A model generated the notes under the pieces. It did not search any database and had not been told where the DNA came from. It saw only the letters and a list, made by a program, of their open reading frames with translations. A DNA stretch of 64,000 nt from assembly GCA_905221605.1 (NCBI GenBank), contig CAJNDS010000518.1, forward strand, positions 1 through 64,000. The letters run 5' to 3'. A program made the translations under genes and the position numbers. The stretch is from Symbiodinium natans. Its lineage: Eukaryota > Sar > Dinophyceae > Suessiales > Symbiodiniaceae. Below are positions 30,759-40,231 of this stretch, piece by piece (the stretch's first letter is position 1; each line of letters starts with the position of its first letter).

Positions 30759-33700
30759 TCAAAAAAGCCATCCCAACACAAACATCGCAGGTTCTGAGCG
30801 CGAAAAAGACATCTTGAACGGCGTGATGTCCAACTGAGAGAACTGGATACGTCCGCAAGTCCCTTTATTTGATGTCATAGAGCCACTGGCTGCTTTCATG
30901 AAAACAAGACCTTACATTCTCAAGCACAACGATTCCCAAAATCGCAACTTGCGGACCCTTGGAGCCACGAGTCATCCCACCACCCTTGCCGCCGCCACTG
31001 CGGTCTGGCGAGGGCTTAGTGCTCAGAGTCGGGTTTAGGGTTTGAGGTTTAGGGCTTAGGGTTTTTGGGGTTTGTAGGGTTTTTAGGGCTTGTAGGGTTT
31101 ATAGGGTTTATAGGGCTTAGAAGGATTTAAAAGGGCTTAGAAGGTTTATAAGGTTTTATAGGGTTTACGGGGTGTATGGGGGTTATAGAGTTGATACAGT
31201 TGATAGGGTTTACTCCTATGCCGCGCCCTAATGAGTCCGCGACCTTGCAAAAGGATCATCTCAGTACAATCCCCGATTTCAGGGCCTACAGGGTTTGCAG
31301 GGTTTATAGTGTTTATAGGGTTTATATAGGGTTTCTATAAAGGCTTATATAGGGTTTATATAGGTTTTCTTCCCAGCTGTAACCCCAGCGACCTAGCCAT
31401 GTCCCTACAAAGTGAGATGGGTAAGGGACCTGTGTCATCGCCACTTTCAGCCGCCATGCAAAACCTTTTCCCTTGCCCCCTTTGATTTAGGGTTTAGGGT
31501 TTCGGGTTTCGGTTTTAGGGCTTAGGGGATCTGACCTCGGGAAGCCTTGAAAGCGGAATTGCTTAAGGCCCCTGAGCGGAACCAGCTAGAATCGCTAGAA
31601 GTTGAAACATGCCCACCCGAAAACCTGAACCCTGAACCCTAAGCCCTAAACCCTAAATCCTAAACCCTAAACCCTAAACCCCAATCCCTTAAGCCCTGGA
31701 AACCCCAACCTTTACTCTCCTGGGCCTCGCGGTGTCGCGAATACGACGGTCACCGGGTTGGTCAGGTTCTGAGGCACGTTGCCTCTATGGTTTAGGGTTC
31801 AGGGTTTTTAGGGTTTAGGGTTTAGGGTTGAGGGCTTATAAGGATTCGGGGCATACAGAGATTGAGGTTGAAGCCTTCCGGTTTAGGGCTTACAGCTGAA
31901 AGTTTGCGTTTGGGGTTGAGGATTTAGGGTTGGGTTTGTGGAGGGAAACTGGTACTCGGGCTGGGGGGGGGGCGCGGGGTTTGGGGCGTAGCTGGGTAAG
32001 GTAGGCTTAGGGTTTAGCGACGTCAACAGGCGTAATCCCCATTGGGAAAAAGGGCCGGGATGTGAAAGAGGGGGATGCAGGTTCTAGTAAACCCTCCTTT
32101 TCTCCAGCACCTTCTCCCTGAAGCCACGCACGACAGGCATGGCATATTCGAGGATCGAAACAGGGTTTAGGGTCTAGGATTCAAGGCTCACTGAACTTTA
32201 GCCCTAAACCCCAAACCCCAAACCCTAAACCCTAAACCCTAAACCCGGAAAAATCCTGAATTTCACTTCCCAAGAGCCATTGACATGCTCCACAATCCAC
32301 TTTGCGTCATCGACGGTGGTCATGATGACGAACCCAGCCCGCGCAGACCTCGGGAAGAGGGAGGCGTCCCTAAACCCTAAACCCGAAGCCCTAAACCCTA
32401 AACCCTAAACCCTAAACCCGAAACCCGAAACCCTAAACCCTAAACCCTAAACCCTAAACCCTGCCCTCCTTTAGATCACTGTGAGCATGGCCTTGACCCT
32501 AAACCCGCTTCACCCTCCTTCGTAAATTTCCCCCAGTTGGGGTAGGAAAAGGGGTCAGGCGGTTCCGGGGCTTAGGGAAATGATTCTACCCCAGAGAAAC
32601 AAATTATAAAAAAAAAAAAACGGCCCGAATCCGGAGAACTTAAACCCTAACTCCTAAACCCTAAACCCTTAAAGCCTCAACTCCAAATCACTCAGCCGGA
32701 AGCCCACGGCCTTTTGGCGCTCTCAAGACTTTCCTCAACAAAGTTGAAGGTTCCTAACCCCTAAACCCTAAACCCTAAACCCTAAACCCTAAACCCTAAA
32801 CCCTAAACCCTAAACGCTCCGCCCGCGCGTTTTGCCGCGCTTCGACTAGGGCAAATTATGTTGCACATGCTTCCCGTATCGTTATTTGCAGTGTTTTATA
32901 GCTTCACGAGTCGTGCAAAAGTCGTTTATGTCAGGATGCCGTTTTATAAAATTCAGCGTCCCAGACGCATACCTCTCGAGAAAAGTGCCGTTGAATGTGT
33001 GTGTGTGTCTACAAGGCCAGAGCGGGCAATTCTCCTTGCTGACCAGTGACTGCGCTGCCGGTTGCTGGACTACTGTCTGTTGCGCAAGAGCATGGCGCCC
33101 TGGACAATCGCACGCAGTGGTACATGGACGTTATCAAGGTTCGGGCACGGTGCCCTAGACACTCGCACGTACTGGCACAGTGTTGCTGTGGGCAATGGAC
33201 GCACTGGCAGCATGGACGTTATCAAGGTTCGGGCATGGCGCCCTAGACAATCGCACGTACTGGTACAGCGTTGCGGTGGGCAATGGACGCACTGGCAGCA
33301 TGGACGTTATCAAGGTTCGGGCATGGCGCCCTGGACAATCGCACGTACTGGTACAGTGTGGCTGTGGGCAATGGACGCACTGGCAGCATGGACGTTATCA
33401 AGGTTCGGGCATGGAGGAATGTCCGAGGCCGCTGGAAGTGGCCAGAACGGATCTTCACCATTCGAGGGAGAGGCGATGCGACAACATGGGCCTCACCATG
33501 CGATGGAGAGGCGAAGCGGCAACATGGCACGTGGAGGCCTCACCATGCGATGGAAAGGCGAAGCGGCAACATGGCACGTGGAGGCCTCACCATGCGAAGG
33601 AGAGGCGAAGCGACAACATGGCGCGTGGAGGCCTCGACGAATTTGAGCTGAAATCTCTCGGAAAGCATGGCAGGGACGGTGTTGACACAGATGGTAAACC

Positions 33701-34999
33701 TGCGGCAACACGTGTGATCGTAAGGCTAAACCCTAAACCCTAAACCCTAAACCCTAAAGCCTAAACCCTAAACCCTCAACCCAACTCCCTGCGTAATCTC
33801 AAGACACCCTCGATGATGAAGCCTGCAGCTTAAGGTTTAGGGTTCGAGGCTCGGGGTTTAGGGTTTAGGGTTTGGGGTCTAGGGTTTGGGTTCAGGATTT
33901 AGGGTTTAGGGTTTAGGGTTTAGGGGTTAGGAACCTTTCAGCTTTTGCGCTGGGCCCTCGCGCTTGCCGGGGCTCACGGGGAGGATGTTCGTGTCCTTGA
34001 CCTGGGTTTGATGAGGTGTTTGGGGTTTAGGGGGTTTTAGGGTTTAGGGTTTAAGGTTTAAGGTTTAGGGTTTAGGGTTTAGGGTTTAGGGTTTAGGGTT
34101 TAGGGCTACACGGTGTGCAGTCTGGATTTCCTAAAAGTTTACAGGGTTTAGGGTTTGGGGTATGGCTCTCTATCGAAGGCGTCACCGGAACCCCCCACCC
34201 CTAAGTCAGAGAACTACTCACATCCTACAACCCTAACCCTAAACCCGGACCCCTAAATCCTAAACCCTTGACCCTAAACCCACCCTGAACCCTAAACCCG
34301 GAACCCTAATCCCTAAACCCTGAACCCTAAACCCTGAACCCTATACCCCTGAAGCCCGCCCTAAACCCGAAACCCTAAACCTTTCCCTAGAGAAGGGCTC
34401 CCCCATGCTGACTGCAGGCTGTGCCATACTGGCCGAAGATCTCCTTGGCATGCTCGTTGGTGCAATCCAGCGGGAGCCCGGTCCTCAGAGTGTAGGTTTA
34501 GGTTTCTCCCTAAACCCTAAACCCTAAACCCTAAACCCTAAACCCTAAACCCTAAACCCTAAACCCTAAACCCTAAACCCTAAACCCTAAACCCTAAACC
34601 CTAAACCCTAAACCCTAAACCCTAAACCCTAAACCCTAAACCCTAAACCCTCCCCCCCCCCCCCCCCCCTACATGGTCCCTTCACCATGGGCCCAACCTT
34701 GTCTGCCTGGTTCCCCTTATACCCTACAAAACCTAAGGGCACATACGTCAGGAAGAAACTTGGAAATCGGGTTGGAGGGAACCGCCTGATGTTTAGGGGT
34801 TCAGGGGTTGAGGGGTTTCAGGGATTTTTGGGGTTTAGGGGTTTTAGGGGTTTGGGGGTTTAGGGGTTTAGGGGCTTTAAGGGGTGTAGGACCGAGTGGC
34901 ACGAAGAGTGTCTCGCTCGGCGGCGGTTGCAGTGCAGCCAACATCTTGGAAGGGCCCACAGAAGGCGGTGAGCTGCCAACACGTGCGCCAAAGGTCCCT
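30759..34999 (-). CDS. RRM RNA-binding protein, seven exons
   Basis: Exons in sense order: about 34999-34901, 34483-34420, 34001-33964, 32348-32278, 31782-31716, 30997-30916 and 30833-30759. All six joins keep phase. SETLFV-TGLPLDCTNEHA is RNP2 and helix 1. IFGQYGT-VKDTNILPVSPG is strand 2. GK-SARAGFVIMTTVDDAKW is RNP1. EHVNG-NVPQNLTNPVTVVF is strand 4. A Gly-rich linker follows (GDGGGKGGGMTRG), then QVAILGIVVLEN-LDITPF and a hydrophobic C-terminus with stop TGA. The first four introns use GC donors; the last two use GTAAAG and GTAAGG. The fold order and the characteristic LPVSPGK spacing support a single RRM. Introns contain telomeric arrays and two minisatellites. Probably an mRNA-binding regulator. 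Confidence 0.82.
33091..33420. repeat. 88-bp tandem repeat in an RRM-gene intron
   Basis: Nearly four copies; CATGGACGTTATCAAGGTTC recurs at 33123, 33211, 33299 and 33387. As 88 is not a multiple of 3, one open frame reads the unit in all three phases, which shows it is not coding. Confidence 0.92.
33444..33640. repeat. 47-bp tandem repeat
   Basis: CCTCACCATGCGATGGAGAG units begin at 33491, 33538 and 33585, with partial copies on either side. Adjacent to the 88-bp array in the same intron. Confidence 0.9.
34509..34669. repeat. CCCTAAA array ending in a C tract (RRM-gene intron)
   Basis: About 20 perfect heptamers followed by about 18 C. Located between the first two RRM exons. Confidence 0.95.
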
Positions 35000-35107
35000 G
35001 GGACACTCGAACCCCCAACAGTTGGGAAAGAATGACACAACGATGACGTCGTGAAAGTACTGAATTTTGCAGTAGACTACAGCAATTGAGCAGTTTCCTG
35101 AGGTAAG

Positions 35108-35278
35108 CTACATGCCAGAACATGATCTGGGGTGGCGCCTGCAAAGCTGATGAGCCAGATGGTAGAAATTGCCTTCGAACTCCCACACAATCTCTGCACA
35201 GCAACCCCAATGGCTCATGCTGACCGCGTCTGACTGCGGTACCTCTAGCTGCCGGGTGTTCTTGTCTAGGGCTTCGAG
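35108..35278 (-). CDS. Coding exon, unknown protein
   Basis: The minus strand reads ALEALDKNTRQLEVPQ, then SHWGCCAEIVWEFEGNFYH and a Cys/Arg-rich end to TAG at 35108. The entry may be at TATGAG| and a GC donor lies at CTTTGCAG|GC. The composition is protein-like. Its relation to the RRM gene just downstream is unresolved. Confidence 0.4.
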   Translation of the reverse strand, partial: LEALDKNTRQLEVPQSDAVSMSHWGCCAEIVWEFEGNFYHLAHQLCRRHPRSCSGM

Positions 35279-35730
35279 GGCTCATACCTTCAGGAAGGAG
35301 GAACTCCCAGCCCTAAACCCTAAACCCTAAACCCTGAACCCTAAACCTAAAAACCCTAAACCCTAAACGATCAACCCTAAAGCCCTCAACCCTAAATCCT
35401 CAAACCTTGCACCCCAAACCCAGGGCCGCCGCTGTCTTGACTCCGCACATTGGTCTGAGGTCTTCTCAAGGCAAAGCAGAGACCTGTCTGAGGCTGTAAA
35501 CCCTCACCCTGCTGGTTCTTCGTAGGGAATGAGGGAAATAGGGATTTAGGGCTTGGGGTGCAGGGTTTCGGGTTTACGGTGTAGAGTGGGTGCCTTGCAG
35601 AATCCCTTCCAGGGCTTTCTTATAGGGGCATAGAAGCTACGTACTTGCCTAACTCCCTCACTCCCGATGGAGAACCAGGAGGTCACAGCCATTGGCTTAC
35701 AACCCTCGCCTGGCATGCGAATCACCGACT

Positions 35731-35986
35731 CGGTGGTTCGAATGGTACTTCTTAACCAATTCTAACCGTACCTAGAACCCACTTATAGGCCCCGTAAGTG
35801 CCCTAATCTGGTTATAAGGACAGTTGCAAGTCCTGTCCCTAAACCCTAAACCCCCGAAACCCTGTTTTTTGGTGCAGTTAGAGCTGGTCAATAAGTACCA
35901 TGAACCTAAACCCTAAACCCTAAACCCTAAACCCTTAACCCTGACAGTTCCAATAGTTGGCTAAGAAGTACCATGAACCTCCAAGC
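35731..35986. mobile_element. MITE copy split twice by telomeric repeats
   Basis: Same family as 17151. CCCTAAA tracts interrupt it at 35837-35865 and 35907-35941, and the right end (AAGTACCATGAACCT) is present twice, either side of the second tract. Confidence 0.8.
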
Positions 35987-36450
35987 AGGACTCCTAGGCT
36001 GTTCTCCGCTTCCGGGAACTATCCATGGGGCAAGATACTCGGCCCCAAGGGGGAAATCACTCAACCCTACAGAGGCCTGTCACCCTAAACCCTAAACCCT
36101 AAACCCTAAACCCTAAACCCTAAACCCTAAACCCTAAACCCTAAACCCTAAACTCCCCCTTGAAGCGGGCCCTCTGCTTCCCAGATCAGGAAAAATTGGT
36201 CCTGAGGCCGGTGTTGTTCCCAATTCCAGCTATACACGCACATCCCTGGAACTGGGAGGTCCCGGCTCTTGGGCTGGGGGTTTTGGGGACTTAGGGTTTG
36301 TTTGGGGATTGGGGTTTAGGGCCTGGGGTTTAGGGTTTCGGCTTCAACGATGCGGGCCACCCCTGATTTGGAGCAATCCCGGTTAGGGGGCTTGGGGTTT
36401 TGGGGTTTGGGTTTGTGGGTTAGGTTCAAGCAGGCGGCAAAACCCTAAAC

Positions 36451-36603
36451 CCTAAGCCCTTCTTGAGATTTGCTCATCTGAGATTAAAAACCATAAACAT
36501 GCACGCCTAAGGAAGTGCATACCCTCAACCCTCCGAGGCGAATGTAGTTCAACAAGCGCTGCCGCGGTCGGGCAGCAGTGTAATGCACAGCGCAGGGGGC
36601 CAT
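36451..36603 (-). CDS. Start exon plus 27-nt micro-exon, unknown protein
   Basis: Exon 36603-36523 begins at ATG and codes for 27 residues starting MAPCAVHYTAARPRQRLL, ending GAGG|GTATGC. Exon 36477-36451 follows TTTTAATCTCAG| and reads MSKSQEGLR to AGG|GTTTAGGG, a telomeric donor. Both exons are phase 0. No family recognised. Confidence 0.45.
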
Positions 36604-37117
36604 GTCAAGCTAGCCAGCCACAGACCCTAAGACCCTAAACCTTAAACCCTAAAACCCTCCACCCTATAACCCTAAACCCTAAAGGTAAAACTTCCGGTGC
36701 CTGGGCAGACCCCCAAAAACTCCCCGAACCTTAAACAAACCTTGCGCGAATGGGCATTCCTGTGCTGGTAGGCATGGCGGCCTGCCACATGCAGGCGCGC
36801 CGTGAAAAACGCTCGGCTCAGGATGGCGGCGCTTTGCTCACGGCATTTGTTCAAAAATCACACGGTGAGCTGGCATTTGTGCCACATGTTGCCAGAAGTT
36901 GGCTGGAAGGCGACTTGGGGCTGCTGTATCAACCATATAGAGGCCCTAGAAGCTTTCCTGCTAAGTCTGGGGGGGGATTCTTGGAAGTTTCAACAAAACA
37001 CAGCGGTCACAAACAGCCACAGGCGGTCCAGCGCGGTACAGAAGCACTCGACTCCATGGGGGGCGGCGCTTGAGAACAACCTTGCAACAAGGCACACCAT
37101 GTAGAAAAGGCAGCGAA

Positions 37118-37936
37118 TTATTGCCAGAAGTTCGCAAGCAGACCAAAGGAACCCGCTGCAAAGTAGTAGCAGATTTTCTGCACGTTGGAAGCACTGACAC
37201 GGATTCCTCTGGTATAGAAGCCTGCTCGGCTCTGCAATATGTACTGGACTAGATACTGGCGAGATTCATCCAAGACCTCCTCACTGCGGAACGCCCATGA
37301 GTTCACGAGCGGTGCCAGTCGGTCCACCTTCTCCGTGACAGCCGCTGCACTAGTGAGGCTGTAGAGGAAGAGGAGCACAGGAGGATAGACCCAGCCCAAC
37401 CACAGCCCGAGCTCCAGCAGTGAGGTGGGATGGGAGCCGTCAAGGCTTAGCGAAACGACCTGGAAAGCAAACAAGATCATGGAGATGATGCAGGATGAAG
37501 CCAGCACCACCAAGAAGTCACTTAGCTTGCACGAGGTTTGTCGCAAGGTTGCCTGCACCACATTCCATTCAAGGACGGCTGCCTCCATATCACCGGTCTT
37601 GAAACAACGCACGGCGAAGCTATCAACCGCCAGCTCAAGGCCAGCGGTGATGTGCAGCGTGCAGTAGCACGCCGTGCAGTAGCACACTGCCATGGCTGTG
37701 AAAGCCCAGATCGTCACCATGTCCTGCGCAGGCATCTCCGTCAGCTTCCCATGGCTGGGATGTACTGTCAGCAGCAAGGCGGCAGCCCGGCTGCCCAGCA
37801 TCAGCACGAACACGCCGCAAATCTGAAGCAGACGGAGATTCGAGAGCTTCCGCCACTCGTCCAAGAAATCGCACTCCGCCGCCTGCCGTCTTGACCCCAA
37901 AGCTCCTACTCCCACTCCCACTGTCACCAAGGTCCA
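37118..37936 (-). CDS. Multi-pass membrane protein, C-terminal exon
   Basis: A 270-residue open frame that extends a little upstream to a stop, so the 5' edge is probably an acceptor. At least four hydrophobic segments: LLQICGVFVLMLGSRAAALL, WAFTAMAVCYCTACYCTL, FLVVLASSCIISMILFAFQV and LGWVYPPVLLFLYSLTSAAA. A conserved-looking tail RVSASNVQKICYYFAAGSFG ends at TAA. The layout suggests an integral membrane channel, receptor or transporter-like protein, but no signature residues identify a family. Confidence 0.7.
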   Translation of the reverse strand, partial: WTLVTVGVGVGALGSRRQAAECDFLDEWRKLSNLRLLQICGVFVLMLGSRAAALLLTVHPSHGKLTEMPAQDMVTIWAFTAMAVCYCTACYCTLHITAGLELAVDSFAVRCFKTGDMEAAVLEWNVVQATLRQTSCKLSDFLVVLASSCIISMILFAFQVVSLSLDGSHPTSLLELGLWLGWVYPPVLLFLYSLTSAAAVTEKVDRLAPLVNSWAFRSEEVLDESRQYLVQYILQSRAGFYTRGIRVSASNVQKICYYFAAGSFGLLANFWQ

Positions 37937-38039
37937 GGAAGCCGCCAGAACGCACCCTTAAACACTGAATCTTAAACCCCAGAAAATTTAAGGAAACCCA
38001 ACAGGCACTTGAGGGCGAGGAATATCCCCCCAAGATCCC

Positions 38040-38216
38040 AAGGAGGGGGCTGCTGCTGGGGCGCGTAGCGGTCGAGGAGGTGCTCGGACGGTCCGAGAAA
38101 GTTGCAGATGTTGGACCTCACACGGCTTCGGGGATTGCTTGCTGGTCATGGGATGGGGGGGGGGGGGTGTGTGTTAGCCGGGGAGTTAGGGCGGGGCGGG
38201 GTTGGGGGTTTAGGGT

Positions 38217-38248
<32 letters not shown>

Positions 38249-38290
38249 GGTTTAGGGTTTAGGGTTTAGGGTTTAGGGTTTAGGGTTTAG
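38040..38290. repeat. Unique spacer with a G tract and TTTAGGG/TTGAGGG units
   Basis: A run of about 12 G at 38154 is followed by GGGTTGAGGG and GGGTTTAGGG repeats. No gene seen. Confidence 0.7.
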
Positions 38291-38672
38291 TTTCGGAGAC
38301 CGCGAAACCCCTGAACATGCAGCAACTCAAGCTCAGGTCAGGGGGGCCCTCCGGGCGCCCATAAATCAGCCGGGAACGTACGAAACCCAGAACCCAAAAC
38401 CCCGAGAATGAGGACATCATCTGGGCCATCCCCAGGTTCATTCTGAGCCCTAAACCCCTTGACTCCGAAAGCCCCTGAACCCTAAACCCTAAACCCCAAA
38501 CCCTAGAACCCAAACCCTCGACCCCAAACCCCAAACCCCAAACCCTAAACTCTAAACCCTAAACCCAAAACCCCAAACCCTAAACCCTAAACCCTAAACC
38601 CTAAACCCTAAACCCTAAACCCTAAACCCTAAACCCTAAACCCTAAACCCTAACCCTAAACCCTAAACCCTA

Positions 38673-39617
38673 GCCGGGCCCCTGACCGGCGGAGGCTCAC
38701 CACGGCCACCAGGGCACCCAGCAAGAAGAGCTCGGTGGAGACGAAGGGCTTCATCTCCTAGGGGATCGGTTTAGGGTTTAGGATTTAGGATTTAGGGTTT
38801 AGGGTTTAGGCTAAGGGTTTTGGGTTTAGGGTTTAGGGTTTAGGGGTTAAGGGCTTAGGGTTCCTGTTCTACCCCCACCGGAACTAGCCAGTGTCGGGTT
38901 TAGGGGCAAGGCCGGCACGACCGAAACAACCCGCAACCCCACACCAGGCACAAGTAACCCTTGTTTGGGCCTTCTTTCGGGCTGGCATCCCAGAAACTTC
39001 CCAGGCTTACCGAATCCCCCTCAAAGCCCCGGAAGCCCCTGAGTCCCCGAAGCGACTAGAAAGCAGGGCACGGGCTTAGGGTGTTTAGGGTGTTCAGATG
39101 TGTTTAGGGTCCCTAAACCCTAAACCCTAAACCCTAAACCCTAAACCCTAAACCCTAAACCCTAAACCCTAAACCCGAAACCGGGTGATGGGTCCTGTCC
39201 ATGCCAGGCACCGAGCACCAAAGCTGAGCCGAGGCTGCTCGCCATCTGAATGCCCAGGAAGCCTTATGGGGTTCATAACCCTAAACCCTAAACCCTAAAC
39301 CCTAAACCCTAAACCCTAAATCCTAAACCCTAAACCAGGAAGCCGTGCGCCAGAAGTCGCCACCGCCTCCTTGGCGCCGCGGATGAAGGTGGGGCGGGGG
39401 GGGAGGGGAGGCCTTGACACCCAAGGCTGAGGAAGTTAGGGTTTAGGGTTTAGGGTTCAGGGTTCAGGGTTCAGGGTTAAGGGTTTAGGGTTTCGGGTTT
39501 AGGGCAACCGCACCTAAAACCCTAAACCCCTAAAAATCCGCCAAGCCTCCCCTCATAGAAGTCCAGGATGCCCACAAGCGACAGCAGGAACCAACCCAGC
39601 AACGGAAGGGCAACTGC
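38673..39617 (-). CDS. Four-exon gene with two membrane segments, unknown protein
   Basis: Exons 39617-39547, 39412-39336, 39245-39175 and 38757 to about 38673 join in frame. FYEG-R-PPLPP uses a GC donor. GARLP-D-GEQPRL uses CCTG|GTTTAGG. PITRFR-EMKPFV uses CGG|GTTTAGG. The first exon is hydrophobic (LLGWFLLSLVGILDF), and so is the last (STELFLLGALVAVVSL). Two of three donors are telomeric heptamers, and the introns are telomeric arrays. The pattern recalls light-harvesting-type thylakoid proteins, but no pigment-binding motif is evident, so this remains a guess. The LINE at 39773 is inserted just upstream, probably in an earlier intron of this gene. The last donor is not resolved. Confidence 0.62.
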
Positions 39618-39759
39618 CTCCTCACGGCGCGGTCAACTTGGTAGTGAAGGGTTTAGGGTTTAAGGTTTAGGTTTCAGGGTTGTAGGGCTTCGGGTTATGA
39701 ACCCCATAAACCCGTAGAAGCCCTATAAGCCCAATAAACCCTAAAGCCCCAAAATCCCG

Positions 39760-39772
39760 TGTCCCCAAACTT
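39760..39772. other. Target-site duplication, 3' side of LINE
   Basis: TGTCCCCAAACTT, identical to 46980-46992. Confidence 0.93.
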
Positions 39773-40231
39773 GTCTTGTCTTGTGTCTTGTGGGTCGCAA
39801 ACTGTCTCTCAGTCTCGCGCTATGCTACAGTGCTGTGCACCGGCTCCAGAGGAGCATAGAAAGTACATACCCAGATGGCTAACCAGAGCTGGCAGTATGT
39901 ACAACAAAGACCTACCTATCGACCACTAGCAGCAAGATTCAAATGACCAGTCAGGATTGAAAGAAGTAAGGATCGGAAATAGCCTCCTAGTGTGAAATTC
40001 AAACATCAGAGAGGCCAACATAGGCCACCAAATCCACATCACTATGACGTGACGTCGGCAGCATAACGGATTTCAGCAGACTGCCACTTCACTCGAATAA
40101 CCTTGGAGGACGCGCACTGAAATTGAAACCATACGCAGGCATGAAGCAAGCCAAGCTCGGCCAGTTGCATCGCGAACTTTTATCAGGCCCTCTCACCGTG
40201 AAAAACATCGATACGCGAATGGATGAAAGAC

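Noticed and set aside
33062-33743. Four overlapping plus-strand frames of up to 194 codons
   Set aside because: Repeat translations of 88-bp and 47-bp units in shifting phase.
32690-33835. Islands reading TFNFVEESLESAKRPW and GFIIEGVLRLRRE (minus)
   Set aside because: They look coding but fall inside the RRM intron, whose flanking exons join perfectly without them; possibly alternative exons or chance.
35725-35750. tRNA T-arm / B-box-like GGTTCGAAT
   Set aside because: It is the diverged end of a MITE (GGTGGTTCGAATGGTAC versus GGAGGTTCATGGTAC); no cloverleaf can be formed.
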